From the NCBI RefSeq assembly GCF_015354575.1, contig NZ_JACAFQ010000005.1:153437-217436 (forward strand): a stretch of DNA of 64,000 bases, read 5' to 3'. This document shows, piece by piece, positions 46,793-54,935 of this stretch. A model generated the notes under the pieces. That model did not search any database. It was not told the DNA's origin and saw only the letters and a program-made list of their open reading frames with translations. This stretch comes from Pseudomonas sp. UFMG81. GTDB lineage: Bacteria; Pseudomonadota; Gammaproteobacteria; Pseudomonadales; Pseudomonadaceae. The position numbers and the translations under genes are program-made. The first letter of the stretch is position 1; each line of letters begins with the position of its first letter.

Positions 46793-46862
46793 GCCTCATC
46801 GCCGGCAAGCCGGCTCCCACAGTGGGCGCGGCATCTGTGGGAGCCGGCTTGCCGGCGATAGG
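46793..46862. repeat. REP hairpin upstream of the deacetylase operon
   Basis: Inverted copies of the GCCGGCTTGCCGGCGAT-type REP, CATCGCCGGCAAGCCGGC and its mirror, about 30-base arms each. Confidence 0.8.
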
Positions 46863-46872
46863 GCCAGTGAGG

Positions 46873-47865
46873 TCAACCGCGAAAATGGCTCGGGGCCACG
46901 CCGCTCCAGCGCTGGAAGGCATGCCGGAAGCTCGCCGTCTCGCTGAACCCCAGCGTCTCGGCGATGCGGTAGATCGGCATCTGGTCCTCGGCCAGCAGCT
47001 GCTTGGCCCGTTCGAAGCGCAGTTCGTCGAGCAGCTGTTGATAACTGCTGCCCAGTGCCTGCAAGTGCCGGCGCAAGGTGCGCGACGAGCAGTTCATCTG
47101 CCGCGCCAGGCCTTCCAGCCCCGGCGCCGCATCCAGTTGCTGGAGCAGCAGCTGGCGTATCCGCCCCAGCCAGGCCTGGCGCCCGGTGAACTCCAGGTTC
47201 AGGCGCCGGCAGCGCTCGCTCATCGCCTTGTGGGTGATCGGGTCGGCCAGGGGCAGCGGCATGTCCAGCCAACGGCGCTCAAAGGCGAAGGCGTTGTCGC
47301 CGGCGTCGAAGCCCAGCGGGCATTGGAATGCACTGTCGTAGAGCGCGTGGTAACCGGGGCGCGGGTGCTCGAAGCGTGCCGCCAGCAGCGGCAGCGGTCG
47401 GCCGAGCAGGTCGTCGCAGATTACCTTCAACGACACCAGGCAGAACTCGGCATTGAACGCCGCCAGCCCCGGCGCATCGTAGTGCTCGCTGGCGCTGAAC
47501 CACACACGCTGGCCGTCGTCGACCAGGCGCAACTGGAAAACTGTTCCCAGCAGTGCCGGAAATGTCAGTGCCAGGCGCAGGGCGTCACCCAAAGTGGCAC
47601 TGGAGAGCAGGGCGTAACCGAGCATGCCGTAGCACGACACATGCATGCGCCGGCCCAGCTCAAGGCCAATGTCCTCGCGCCGGGCCAGGGCGTTGGCGCA
47701 CACCTGCAGCTCTTGCTGGGTGGTGATGCGGGCGTCCGGGTGCTCAAGGTCTGCCAGGCCGATGCCGCTGCCGACGAGCAGTTGCTGCGTGTCTACGCCT
47801 TGCTCCTGGAACACCTGGAGGATCAGCGAAACGGCATTGAGGGTGGTGAGGTGGCTGTGCAGCAT
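46873..47865 (-). CDS. AraC-family transcriptional regulator
   Basis: 330-residue regulator with the PF12625-type ligand domain (about 20-205, GMLGYALLSSATLGDALRLAL) and two C-terminal helix-turn-helices (about 230-328, NCSSRTLRRHLQALG and YRIAETLGFSETASFRHAFQRWSG). Similar to OruR/ArgR-like regulators of amino acid catabolism. It lies upstream of the deacetylase-PotF pair on the same strand, about 200 bases and a REP apart, and may control it. ATG 47865 is used; an ATG 13 codons earlier is less likely. Confidence 0.9.
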   Translation of the reverse strand: MLHSHLTTLNAVSLILQVFQEQGVDTQQLLVGSGIGLADLEHPDARITTQQELQVCANALARREDIGLELGRRMHVSCYGMLGYALLSSATLGDALRLALTFPALLGTVFQLRLVDDGQRVWFSASEHYDAPGLAAFNAEFCLVSLKVICDDLLGRPLPLLAARFEHPRPGYHALYDSAFQCPLGFDAGDNAFAFERRWLDMPLPLADPITHKAMSERCRRLNLEFTGRQAWLGRIRQLLLQQLDAAPGLEGLARQMNCSSRTLRRHLQALGSSYQQLLDELRFERAKQLLAEDQMPIYRIAETLGFSETASFRHAFQRWSGVAPSHFRG

Positions 47866-47960
47866 GCTCGGTGTCCCGTGGGGCTGAGGGGCATTATGGA
47901 GCAAGTTGTGTGCCGAGGAGTGCTGGCCTTTGTGGGAGCAGCTGCCTTGCGCAGCTTTTC

Positions 47961-48097
47961 TGTAGGAGCGGCCTTGCCGGGGCGCCGGACCGGTCGGAAA
48001 GGGCTGCGCAGCAGCCCCGGCAATTTATGTGGTAACGCTGGGGCCGCTTTGCGGCCCTTTCCGACCGGTCCGGCGCCCCGGCAAGGCCGCTCCTACA
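47961..48097. repeat. Large REP palindrome (BIME) with 44-base identical arms
   Basis: The first 44 bases from 47961 are exactly inverted at 48054-48097; similarity continues with mismatches inwards. The outer ends read TGTAGGAGCGGCCTTGCC. It lies between the AraC gene and the aspA terminator. Confidence 0.9.
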
Positions 48098-48132
48098 GGG
48101 GGCGTGCAAACTCATTGACTGGAAGCGCGCAT

Positions 48133-48166
48133 AAAAAAAGGGCCCGGAGCGTGCGCTCGGGCCCTT
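48133..48166 (-). terminator. Intrinsic terminator of aspA
   Basis: On the minus strand, AAGGGCCCG AGCG pairs with CGCT CGGGCCCTT (one bulged base), followed by a run of T. It lies 60 bases past the aspA stop. Confidence 0.92.
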
Positions 48167-48224
48167 GAAAGGTTGAGAGGTGTCTAGTCCCTCGACCTGG
48201 TGAGACTGTTTGCAGCGGCCTGGA

Positions 48225-49649
48225 TTACGCCTTCAGCGGAACCAGACGGGGAGCGATCATGTTTTCCGGACGCAGGATGTCGTTGAGCATCGCTTCGTCC
48301 AGCAGCTGTTCTTCGCGCACCAGTTCCAGCACGCCGCGGCCGGTTTCCAGGGCGACGCGGGCGATACGGGTGGCGTTTTCGTAGCCGATGTACGGGTTCA
48401 GGGCGGTGACCAGGCCGATCGAGTGCTCGACCAGTTCACGGCAGCGCTGTTCGTTGGCGGTGATGCCGACGATGCAGTGCTCGCGCAGCATGTCCATGGC
48501 GCGTTGCAGCAGGCGGATCGAGTCGAAGATCTTGTAGGCGATCAGCGGCTCCATCACGTTCAGCTGCAGCTGGCCACCTTCGGCGGCGACGGTCAGGGCC
48601 AGGTCGTTGCCCATGATGGCGAAGGCGACTTGGTTGACGGCTTCCGGGATCACCGGGTTGACCTTGCCTGGCATGATCGAGCTGCCTGGCTGGCGCGCCG
48701 GCAGGTTGATCTCGTTGATGCCGGTGCGTGGGCCGCTGGACAGCAGGCGCAGGTCGTTGCAGATCTTCGACAGCTTGACCGCGGTGCGCTTGAGCATGCC
48801 GGAGAACAGCACGAAGGCGCCCATGTCGGAGGTGGCTTCGATCAGGTCGGCAGCCGGTACCAGCGGCTGGCCGCTGATGATCGCCAGGCGCTGAACGGCC
48901 AGCATCTGGTAGCCCGGGTCGGCGTTGATGCCGGTGCCGATGGCGGTGCCGCCCAGGTTGATTTCGGTCAGCAGTTCCGGGGCCAGCGAGCGCAGGCGCT
49001 GCAGGTCTTCGGTCATGGTGGTGGCGAAGGCGCGGAATTCCTGGCCCAGGGTCATCGGCACGGCGTCCTGCAGCTGGGTACGGCCCATCTTCAGTACGTG
49101 GTCGAACTCTTTACCTTTGGCGGCGAAGGCCTGGATCAGGCTGTCGAGGCTGGCCAGCAGGGCGTCGTGGCCCAGCAGCAGGCCCAGGCGGATGGCGGTC
49201 GGGTAGGCGTCGTTGGTCGACTGCGCCATGTTCACATCGTTGTTCGGGTGCAGGTACTGGTACTCACCCTTCTGGTGGCCCATGGCCTCCAGCGCGATGT
49301 TGGCGATGACTTCGTTGGCGTTCATGTTGGTGGAAGTACCAGCACCGCCTTGAATCATGTCCACCACGAACTGCTCGTGGTAGTCGCCCTTGATCAGGCG
49401 TGCGCAGGCTGCGCTGATCGCGGCGTGCTTGGCATCGCTCAGGTGCCCCAGTTCACGGTTGGCGTCAGCAGCGGCCTGCTTGACCATCGCCAGGCCCACT
49501 ACCAGTTTCGGGTAGTGCGACAGCGGAACACCGGAAAGGTGGAAGTTGTTGGCAGCGCGCAGGGTCTGGATGCCGTAGTAGGCATCGGCAGGGACTTCCA
49601 GAGTGCCAAGCAGATCTTTTTCGACGCGGAACGATGCAGCGGAGGACAT
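48225..49649 (-). CDS. aspA: Aspartate ammonia-lyase (aspartase)
   Basis: 474-residue fumarase/aspartase-superfamily enzyme converting L-aspartate to fumarate and ammonia. Substrate-binding GGAGTSTNMNANEV and QSTNDAYPTA, and the catalytic mobile loop GSSIMPGKVNP near 325 are intact. Close to the known P. putida AspA in length and start (MSSAASFRVEKD). ATG 49649 is used; another ATG four codons upstream (49661) is possible. Divergent from a HypT-like LysR gene. Confidence 0.95.
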   Translation of the reverse strand: MSSAASFRVEKDLLGTLEVPADAYYGIQTLRAANNFHLSGVPLSHYPKLVVGLAMVKQAAADANRELGHLSDAKHAAISAACARLIKGDYHEQFVVDMIQGGAGTSTNMNANEVIANIALEAMGHQKGEYQYLHPNNDVNMAQSTNDAYPTAIRLGLLLGHDALLASLDSLIQAFAAKGKEFDHVLKMGRTQLQDAVPMTLGQEFRAFATTMTEDLQRLRSLAPELLTEINLGGTAIGTGINADPGYQMLAVQRLAIISGQPLVPAADLIEATSDMGAFVLFSGMLKRTAVKLSKICNDLRLLSSGPRTGINEINLPARQPGSSIMPGKVNPVIPEAVNQVAFAIMGNDLALTVAAEGGQLQLNVMEPLIAYKIFDSIRLLQRAMDMLREHCIVGITANEQRCRELVEHSIGLVTALNPYIGYENATRIARVALETGRGVLELVREEQLLDEAMLNDILRPENMIAPRLVPLKA

Positions 49650-49751
49650 GATGGATATCATCTCGATTTTGACCCGGCACCTGCCGGAATGGCGCCAATG
49701 CTAGGGCTGGGCAGATTTGGCGGCCAATGCTGTTGCACGCTAACCTATGCA

Positions 49752-49769
49752 CAAACGGCATACGGTTTG
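49752..49769. promoter_or_regulatory. Possible LysR-type operator between aspA and the LysR gene
   Basis: CAAAC-N8-GTTTG dyad centred in the divergent gap, 62 bases before the LysR start. Interrupted dyads of this spacing are typical of LysR sites (T-N11-A). Candidate only. Confidence 0.4.
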
Positions 49770-49830
49770 ATGTGACGCCGATTGACAATCGAGCGTGTTC
49801 CATTTTGGTGCACGCGTTGCGGAGTAGTCG

Positions 49831-50760
49831 ATGAACCTCGAAAGCAAATGGCTGGAGGACTTCAGTGCCCTAGCCTCCACCCGCAGTTTCTCGCAGGCGG
49901 CCGAGCGCCGTTTCGTCACCCAGCCGGCGTTCAGCCGCCGCATCCGCAGCCTGGAAGCGGCCTTGGGGCTGACCCTGGTGAACCGTTCCCGCACGCCCAT
50001 CGAGCTGACCGAGGCGGGGCAGCTGTTTCTGGTCACCGCGCGTACCGTTGTCGACCAGTTGAGCGAAGTTCTCCGCCATTTGCATCACCTCGAAGGCGGG
50101 CAGGGTGAAGTGATCCAGGTGTCGGCCGCACACTCGCTGGCCTCGGGGTTCTTCCCCCGTTGGGTGGCCCAGTTGCGCAACGATGGGCTGAACATCGCCA
50201 CGCGCCTGGTGGCCACCAACGTGGGCGATGCGGTGCACGCACTGCGCGAAGGCGGCTGCGACCTGATGCTGGCGTTCTACGACCCTGACGCGGCGTTGCA
50301 GATGGATGCGGAGATCTTCCCGTCGCTGCACATGGGCAACACCGAAATGCTCCCGGTGTGCGCGGTGGGCGCCGATGGCAAGCCGTTGTTCGACCTGGAG
50401 GGCGAGGCCAGCGTGCCGCTGCTGGCCTACAGCGCCGGTGCCTTCCTCGGCCGTTCGGTCAATCTGCTGCTGCGCCAGCGCAACCTGCGCTATACCACTG
50501 TCTATGAAACGGCCATGGCCGACAGCCTCAAGAGCATGGCGCTGGAGGGCATGGGCATCGCCTGGGTGCCGCGGCTGTCGATGCGTGGCGAGCTTGAGCG
50601 CGGCGAGCTGGCGATCTGCGGCGGCAGCCAATGGCATGTGCCGCTGGAAATCCGCCTTTACCGTTGCGCCCTGGTGCGCAAGGCCAACGTGCGCTTGCTG
50701 TGGCGCAAGCTGGAGGGCGGCGCGGTTGACTCGAAAGTCAGCCAAACCCCCGAAAAATAA
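49831..50760 (+). CDS. LysR-family regulator, HypT/YjiE-like
   Basis: 309 residues. Winged helix at about 1-65 (RSFSQAAERRFVTQPAFSRRIRSLE), substrate-binding domain from about 90. Similarity to E. coli HypT (hypochlorite-responsive) is seen in ESKWLEDFSALA, VSAAHSLASGFFP, EGGCDLMLAFYDPD and MALEGMGIAWVPRL. Only one or two cysteine/methionine-rich spots are conserved, so oxidant sensing is not certain. May control aspA or unlinked stress genes. Confidence 0.87.
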   Translation: MNLESKWLEDFSALASTRSFSQAAERRFVTQPAFSRRIRSLEAALGLTLVNRSRTPIELTEAGQLFLVTARTVVDQLSEVLRHLHHLEGGQGEVIQVSAAHSLASGFFPRWVAQLRNDGLNIATRLVATNVGDAVHALREGGCDLMLAFYDPDAALQMDAEIFPSLHMGNTEMLPVCAVGADGKPLFDLEGEASVPLLAYSAGAFLGRSVNLLLRQRNLRYTTVYETAMADSLKSMALEGMGIAWVPRLSMRGELERGELAICGGSQWHVPLEIRLYRCALVRKANVRLLWRKLEGGAVDSKVSQTPEK

Positions 50761-50807
50761 GGCCGACAGTTGGTCGCCGGGGGTGCCGTGATGACGCATC
50801 GTTACGC

Positions 50808-50813
50808 TATACT
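50808..50813 (+). promoter_or_regulatory. Likely -10 element of the purE promoter
   Basis: TATACT at 50808-50813 precedes a 110-base leader to purE; no clear -35 hexamer at 16-18 bases. Transcription would begin near 50820, just before the leader hairpins. Confidence 0.5.
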
Positions 50814-50825
50814 GCGCGGCCCCTC

Positions 50826-50894
50826 GACCGGATAGATCCGGTCATGATCAGCAAACAAGCCACGCCGGTCGTCCCGCGTGGCTTGTTGTTTTTT
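50826..50894 (+). promoter_or_regulatory. Attenuator-like purE leader with two competing hairpins
   Basis: Hairpin 1: GACCGGAT (50826-50833) and ATCCGGTC (50836-50843). Hairpin 2: CAAGCCACGC (50856-50865) and GCGTGGCTTG (50876-50885), followed by TTGTTTTTT, a full intrinsic terminator upstream of purE. The junction and loop of hairpin 2 hold CCGGTC (50865-50870), the same sequence as the 3' arm of hairpin 1, so GACCGG could pair with either. This allows two exclusive folds. Confidence 0.7.
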
Positions 50895-50931
50895 GACGCG
50901 CCTGCGGGCGCACAAGCGAAGAGGCTCGACG

Positions 50932-51423
50932 ATGAGTGCACTGGTTGGCGTGATCATGGGCTCCAAGTCCGATTGGTCCACCCTTAGCCACACCGCCGAT
51001 ATGCTGGAAAAACTCGGCATTCCCTACGAAGTGAAGGTGGTTTCCGCCCACCGCACCCCGGACCTGCTGTTCCAGTACGCCGAGGAGGCCGAAGGCCGCG
51101 GCATCGAGGTGATCATCGCCGGTGCCGGTGGCGCCGCCCACCTGCCGGGCATGTGCGCCGCCAAGACCCACCTGCCGGTGCTGGGCGTGCCGGTGCAGTC
51201 GTCGATGCTGTCGGGCGTCGATTCGCTGCTGTCGATCGTGCAGATGCCGGCCGGCGTGCCGGTTGCCACCCTGGCCATCGGCAAGGCTGGCGCGATCAAT
51301 GCCGCGCTGTTGTCGGCGAGCATCCTCGGTGCCAAGTACCCGCAGTTCCACGCGGCGCTCAAGCAGTTCCGCACCGAGCAGACCGACACCGTGCTGGACA
51401 ATCCAGACCCGCGCCAGGCTTGA
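50932..51423 (+). CDS. purE: N5-carboxyaminoimidazole ribonucleotide mutase PurE
   Basis: 163-residue class I PurE that converts N5-CAIR to CAIR in purine synthesis. IMGSKSDW (substrate phosphate loop), VVSAHRTPD (active-site His) and [13 protein letters not shown] are present; [23 protein letters not shown] follows. Start ATG 50932 after GAGG. purK follows by ten bases. A terminator-like hairpin precedes it, suggesting attenuation. Confidence 0.97.
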   Translation: MSALVGVIMGSKSDWSTLSHTADMLEKLGIPYEVKVVSAHRTPDLLFQYAEEAEGRGIEVIIAGAGGAAHLPGMCAAKTHLPVLGVPVQSSMLSGVDSLLSIVQMPAGVPVATLAIGKAGAINAALLSASILGAKYPQFHAALKQFRTEQTDTVLDNPDPRQA

Positions 51424-51433
51424 GGCTGAAGAT

Positions 51434-52516
51434 ATGAAGATCGGTGTAATCGGTGGTGGCCAGCTGGGCCGCATGCTGGCCCTGGCGGGCACCCCGCTGG
51501 GCATGAACTTCGCTTTCCTCGACCCGGCCCCGGACGCCTGCGCCGCCCCCCTGGGCGAGCACCTGCGCGCCGACTACGGTGACCAGGACCACCTGCGCCA
51601 GCTGGCCGACGAAGTCGACCTGGTGACCTTCGAATTCGAGAGCGTGCCGGCTGAAACCGTCGCCTTCCTCTCGCAGTTCGTGCCGGTGTATCCAAGCGCC
51701 GAAGCCCTGCGCATCGCCCGCGACCGCCTGTTCGAGAAGAGCATGTTCCGCGACCTGGGCATCCCCACCCCAGCCTTCGCCGACATCCTCTCGCAAGCCG
51801 ACCTCGATGCCGCCGTGGCCAGCATCGGCCTGCCGGCCGTGCTCAAGACCCGCACACTGGGTTATGACGGCAAGGGCCAGAAGGTCCTGCGCAAGCCTGA
51901 AGACGTGGTCGACACCTTCGCCGAACTGGGCAGCGTGCCGTGCCTGCTGGAAGGCTTCGTGCCGTTCACCGGCGAAGTGTCGCTGGTGGCCGTGCGCGCC
52001 CGCGATGGCGAAACCCGCTTCTACCCGCTGGTGCACAATACCCACGACAGCGGCATCCTGCGCCTGTCGGTGGCAAGCGTTGCGCACCCGTTGCAGGCGT
52101 TGGCTGAAGACTACGTAGGCCGCGTGCTGCAGAAGCTGGACTACGTCGGCGTGATGGCCTTCGAGTTCTTCGAGGTCGACGGTGGCCTGAAGGCCAACGA
52201 GATCGCCCCGCGTGTGCACAACTCCGGGCACTGGACCATCGAAGGCGCCGAGTGCAGCCAGTTCGAGAACCACCTGCGTGCCGTCGCCGGCCTGCCGCTG
52301 GGTTCGACCGCCAAGGTCGGCGAGAGCGCCATGCTCAACTTCATCGGTGAAGTGCCGGCGGTGGACAAGGTCGTGGCCATCGACGATTGCCACCTGCACC
52401 ACTACGGCAAGGCGTTCAAGGTCGGGCGCAAGGTTGGCCACGCCACCCTGCGTTGCGCCGACATGGCCACGCTCCAGGCCAAGATCGCTGAAGTAGAGGC
52501 GTTGATCGCCGGCTAA
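51434..52516 (+). CDS. purK: N5-carboxyaminoimidazole ribonucleotide synthase PurK
   Basis: 360-residue ATP-grasp enzyme making N5-CAIR from AIR, bicarbonate and ATP. IGVIGGGQLGRMLA at the start, TFEFESVP, LKTRTLGYDGKGQ (ATP loop), EGFVPFTGEVSLVAVR, and NEIAPRVHNSGHWTIEG near the active site. Second gene of purEK. Confidence 0.97.
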   Translation: MKIGVIGGGQLGRMLALAGTPLGMNFAFLDPAPDACAAPLGEHLRADYGDQDHLRQLADEVDLVTFEFESVPAETVAFLSQFVPVYPSAEALRIARDRLFEKSMFRDLGIPTPAFADILSQADLDAAVASIGLPAVLKTRTLGYDGKGQKVLRKPEDVVDTFAELGSVPCLLEGFVPFTGEVSLVAVRARDGETRFYPLVHNTHDSGILRLSVASVAHPLQALAEDYVGRVLQKLDYVGVMAFEFFEVDGGLKANEIAPRVHNSGHWTIEGAECSQFENHLRAVAGLPLGSTAKVGESAMLNFIGEVPAVDKVVAIDDCHLHHYGKAFKVGRKVGHATLRCADMATLQAKIAEVEALIAG

Positions 52517-52552
52517 GCGAACTTCTTGAGGCAACTGCCCCTCTGAAATGGC

Positions 52553-52587
52553 AACAAGCCAAAGCGCTGTCTAGGCTTTGGCTTGTT
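52553..52587 (+). terminator. Hairpin terminator after purK
   Basis: AACAAGCCAAAGC (52553-52565) is exactly inverted at 52575-52587, nine-base loop; T-rich sequence follows. Confidence 0.8.
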
Positions 52588-52612
52588 CCATTTTCACCAC
52601 AGAGGGATTGCC

Positions 52613-52858
52613 ATGGGCATCATTGGAACCATCTTCATCGGCCTGATCGTCGGCCTGCTGGCGCGCTTCCTGAAACCTGGGGACGACAGCATGGGCTGGA
52701 TCATGACCATCCTCCTCGGCATCGCCGGCTCCCTGGCCGCCACCTATGGCGGGCAAGCCCTGGGCATCTACCAGGCCGGGCAGGCCGCGGGCTTCTTCGG
52801 GGCCCTGGTGGGCGCGGTCATCCTTCTGGTGATCTACGGCTTCATCAAGAAGAACTGA
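52613..52858 (+). CDS. GlsB/YeaQ/YmgE family small membrane protein
   Basis: 81-residue inner-membrane protein with three hydrophobic segments (about 3-19, 28-44, 57-77) and the family signature IGLIVGLLARFLKPGDDSMG, GWIMTILLGIAGS. Formerly called transglycosylase-associated protein; often stress-induced. GAGGG precedes ATG 52613. Confidence 0.93.
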   Translation: MGIIGTIFIGLIVGLLARFLKPGDDSMGWIMTILLGIAGSLAATYGGQALGIYQAGQAAGFFGALVGAVILLVIYGFIKKN

Positions 52859-52870
52859 ACACAGGCTAGA

Positions 52871-52904
52871 ATGCTCGGCAATTCAAACCTGAGTTGCCGA
52901 GCAT
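52871..52904 (+). promoter_or_regulatory. Hairpin over the translation start of the DUF3299 gene
   Basis: ATGCTCGGCAA (52871-52881) is exactly inverted as TTGCCGAGCAT (52894-52904) with a 12-base loop. The ATG follows four bases later and there is no separate Shine-Dalgarno. It may act as terminator of the preceding gene or as a translational control element. Confidence 0.6.
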
Positions 52905-52908
52905 TGTC

Positions 52909-53442
52909 ATGCGTGCGTTTTTCCTCATTCCCCTGCTGCTGGCCAGTACCCTGGCCCATGCCGAATTGCCCGAAACCGACTGGTTGGAGCTGATGCCCAA
53001 GTCGGACCAGAAGGCCCTCGAGCAAATGCCCGAGATCGACCACGACTCCCCCGAAGCCCAGGGCACCTTCACCGCCAAGGGTGGCCTGAAGCAGAGCAAG
53101 GGCCTGCCGGCGGTGATGTACTCGACCAAGACCGTGGCCGCGATGAACGGCAAACAGATCCGCCTGGGCGGGTACCCGGTGCCGCTGGAGAGCGATGCCA
53201 AGGGCAACAGCACGTTGTTCTTCCTGGTGCCGTACCCGGGGGCGTGCATCCACGTGCCGCCGCCGCCGCCCAATCAGCTGGTGCTGGTGCGGTATCCGAA
53301 AGGGTTGAAGATCGACGATATCTACACGCCGTTGTGGGTGACCGGCGCGCTGAAGGTGGAGACGGTCAGCAATGACCTGGCGGATGCGGCGTATGCGCTG
53401 GATGCGGGGAAGGTGAGGGTGGTGGAAGACGCCGACCTTTGA
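52909..53442 (+). CDS. DUF3299 secreted protein
   Basis: 177 residues with signal peptide (MRAFFLIPLLLASTLAHA). Mature part has the DUF3299 pattern: WLELMPKSD, QIRLGGYPVPLE, FFLVPYPGACIHVPPPPPNQ and PLWVTGALKVE. Likely periplasmic; function unknown. The single cysteine in GACIHVPPPPPN is conserved in the family. Start 52909 lacks an obvious ribosome binding site and lies directly after a hairpin. Confidence 0.88.
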   Translation: MRAFFLIPLLLASTLAHAELPETDWLELMPKSDQKALEQMPEIDHDSPEAQGTFTAKGGLKQSKGLPAVMYSTKTVAAMNGKQIRLGGYPVPLESDAKGNSTLFFLVPYPGACIHVPPPPPNQLVLVRYPKGLKIDDIYTPLWVTGALKVETVSNDLADAAYALDAGKVRVVEDADL

Positions 53443-53445
53443 TCG

Positions 53446-53555
53446 CCTGCACCGGCCCCTTCGCGGGCAAGCCCGCTCCCACAGGACCTGCATAGCCCCT
53501 GAAAGCTGTTGAGTACTTGTGGGAGCGGGCTTGCCCGCGAAGAGGCCGGTGCAGG
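53446..53555. repeat. REP pair between DUF3299 and mutarotase genes
   Basis: Inverted copies of the GCGGGCTTGCCCGCGAAG-type REP flanked by CCTGCACCGGCC arms; 53446-53555, between convergent genes. Confidence 0.85.
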
Positions 53556-53566
53556 TAACGCAAGTT

Positions 53567-54463
53567 TCAGATTTTTTCACAGCCGATGGTGAGCACCAGC
53601 GAATGACTCGCCCCAGGCTTGAGCTCCACCACGTCATCCCACACATTCGCCGTCTCGATGCACAGCATGCGCTGCCAGCCGTCATCGGCCATGTCCGGCA
53701 AGTCGCGGGCGCGGTCGGTCCAGGGGTTCCAGATCACCGCCGTGCGCGAACCGCCGGCCTTCAAGGTAATGCGCCGCTCCCAGTGCGGGTCGACGATGCT
53801 CAACTGCTCGGGCGCATCCAGGTAGATGCGGTCGGTTTCGCCGGCAAAGCCCAGCGCGCCTTGCTGGCTACGCTGCTCCCAGTTGGCCAGGGTTTCGATG
53901 TAGCCCAGGCCCTCGACACCCTCCACCCGCACCTGGCGCACATCGCTCACCGCGAAGTAACTGTGCAGGGCCTGGCTAAGGGTGACAGCGGTATTGCCGA
54001 GGTTGTAGCTGCTCAGAGTCAGCTTCAGCTGGTCGCCCAACTCAACCACCAACTTGAGCTCCACGTCGTGGGGCCAGCCAGGCAGGTCGCCGCGGGCTTC
54101 GGGCAGGGTGAATTCGATCACCAGCGTGTCACTGGCTTCCTCCACGCTCAGCAGCTGCCAGTCGCGCCCTCGCACCAGCCCGTGGGCGGGCGCTTGTTCG
54201 CCCGTGTACATGGCTTTGACGGCGTCGGGGTTGCGCTCGAAGTTGCCGAACCAGGGCCAGCACACCGGTACCCCGGCACGCACCGACTTGCCCTGGCGGA
54301 AGATGGCCTGGTCGCTCAGCCACAGCAGCGGCGGTTCGCCGATGCGCTGGTAGCTCAAGACCTGCGCGCCCTGCTGGGCGATCAAAAGATCAGCGTGGTC
54401 GCTGGTGATGCGCCAGCAGTTGAGTTCGCCGTGTAGCTCGGTGTCGACCTGGTAGTTAGCCAT
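53567..54463 (-). CDS. yeaD: D-hexose-6-phosphate mutarotase (YeaD type)
   Basis: 298-residue aldose-1-epimerase-fold enzyme interconverting anomers of hexose 6-phosphates. RAGVPVCWPWFG, HGLVRGRDW, LHSYFAVSD, FAGETDRIYLD and IWNPWTDRARDLPDM are the family blocks, including the catalytic histidine and glutamate environment. Stands alone on the minus strand. Confidence 0.93.
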   Translation of the reverse strand: MANYQVDTELHGELNCWRITSDHADLLIAQQGAQVLSYQRIGEPPLLWLSDQAIFRQGKSVRAGVPVCWPWFGNFERNPDAVKAMYTGEQAPAHGLVRGRDWQLLSVEEASDTLVIEFTLPEARGDLPGWPHDVELKLVVELGDQLKLTLSSYNLGNTAVTLSQALHSYFAVSDVRQVRVEGVEGLGYIETLANWEQRSQQGALGFAGETDRIYLDAPEQLSIVDPHWERRITLKAGGSRTAVIWNPWTDRARDLPDMADDGWQRMLCIETANVWDDVVELKPGASHSLVLTIGCEKI

Positions 54464-54536
54464 TGCACTCGTCTCATTGGTTGCCTGTCGGGCCGTTTGA
54501 CCCGGGGACGTGCAATGAGTTTATCGCTCGCGCCGC

Positions 54537-54935
54537 TCAGCGACGAGGAACGGAGCGTGTGCGGCCACTGCCGTCGATGGCGACGAACACGAACACGGCC
54601 TCGGTGACCTTGCGCCATTCGCTGGACAGCGGGTCGTCACTCCACACCTCGACCATCATCTGGATCGAGCTGCGGCCGATTTCCAGGGTCTGGGTATAGA
54701 ACGACAGCTGTGCACCCACGGCCACCGGCACCAGGAAGGCCATGCGGTCGATGGCGACGGTGGCAACCCGGCCGCCGGCGACGCGGCTGGCCATGGCGGT
54801 GCCGGCCAGGTCCATCTGGGCGACCAGCCAGCCGCCGAAGATATCGCCGAAGCCGTTGGTTTCGCGCGGCAGCGCGGTGATCTGCAAGGCCAGGTCGCCC
54901 TGCGGGATGGGATCTTCTTGTTCGAGCTCAATCAT
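54537..54935 (-). CDS. Acyl-CoA thioesterase YciA-like
   Basis: 132-residue hotdog-fold thioesterase. ETNGFGDIFGGWLVAQMDLAG carries the active-site Asp/Gly helix; VATVAIDRMAFLVPVAVGAQL follows. E. coli YciA hydrolyses many acyl-CoAs. ATG 54935 is used; earlier in-frame codons extend through sequence without family similarity. It is a second, more compact thioesterase than the one at 22118. Confidence 0.92.
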   Translation of the reverse strand: MIELEQEDPIPQGDLALQITALPRETNGFGDIFGGWLVAQMDLAGTAMASRVAGGRVATVAIDRMAFLVPVAVGAQLSFYTQTLEIGRSSIQMMVEVWSDDPLSSEWRKVTEAVFVFVAIDGSGRTRSVPRR

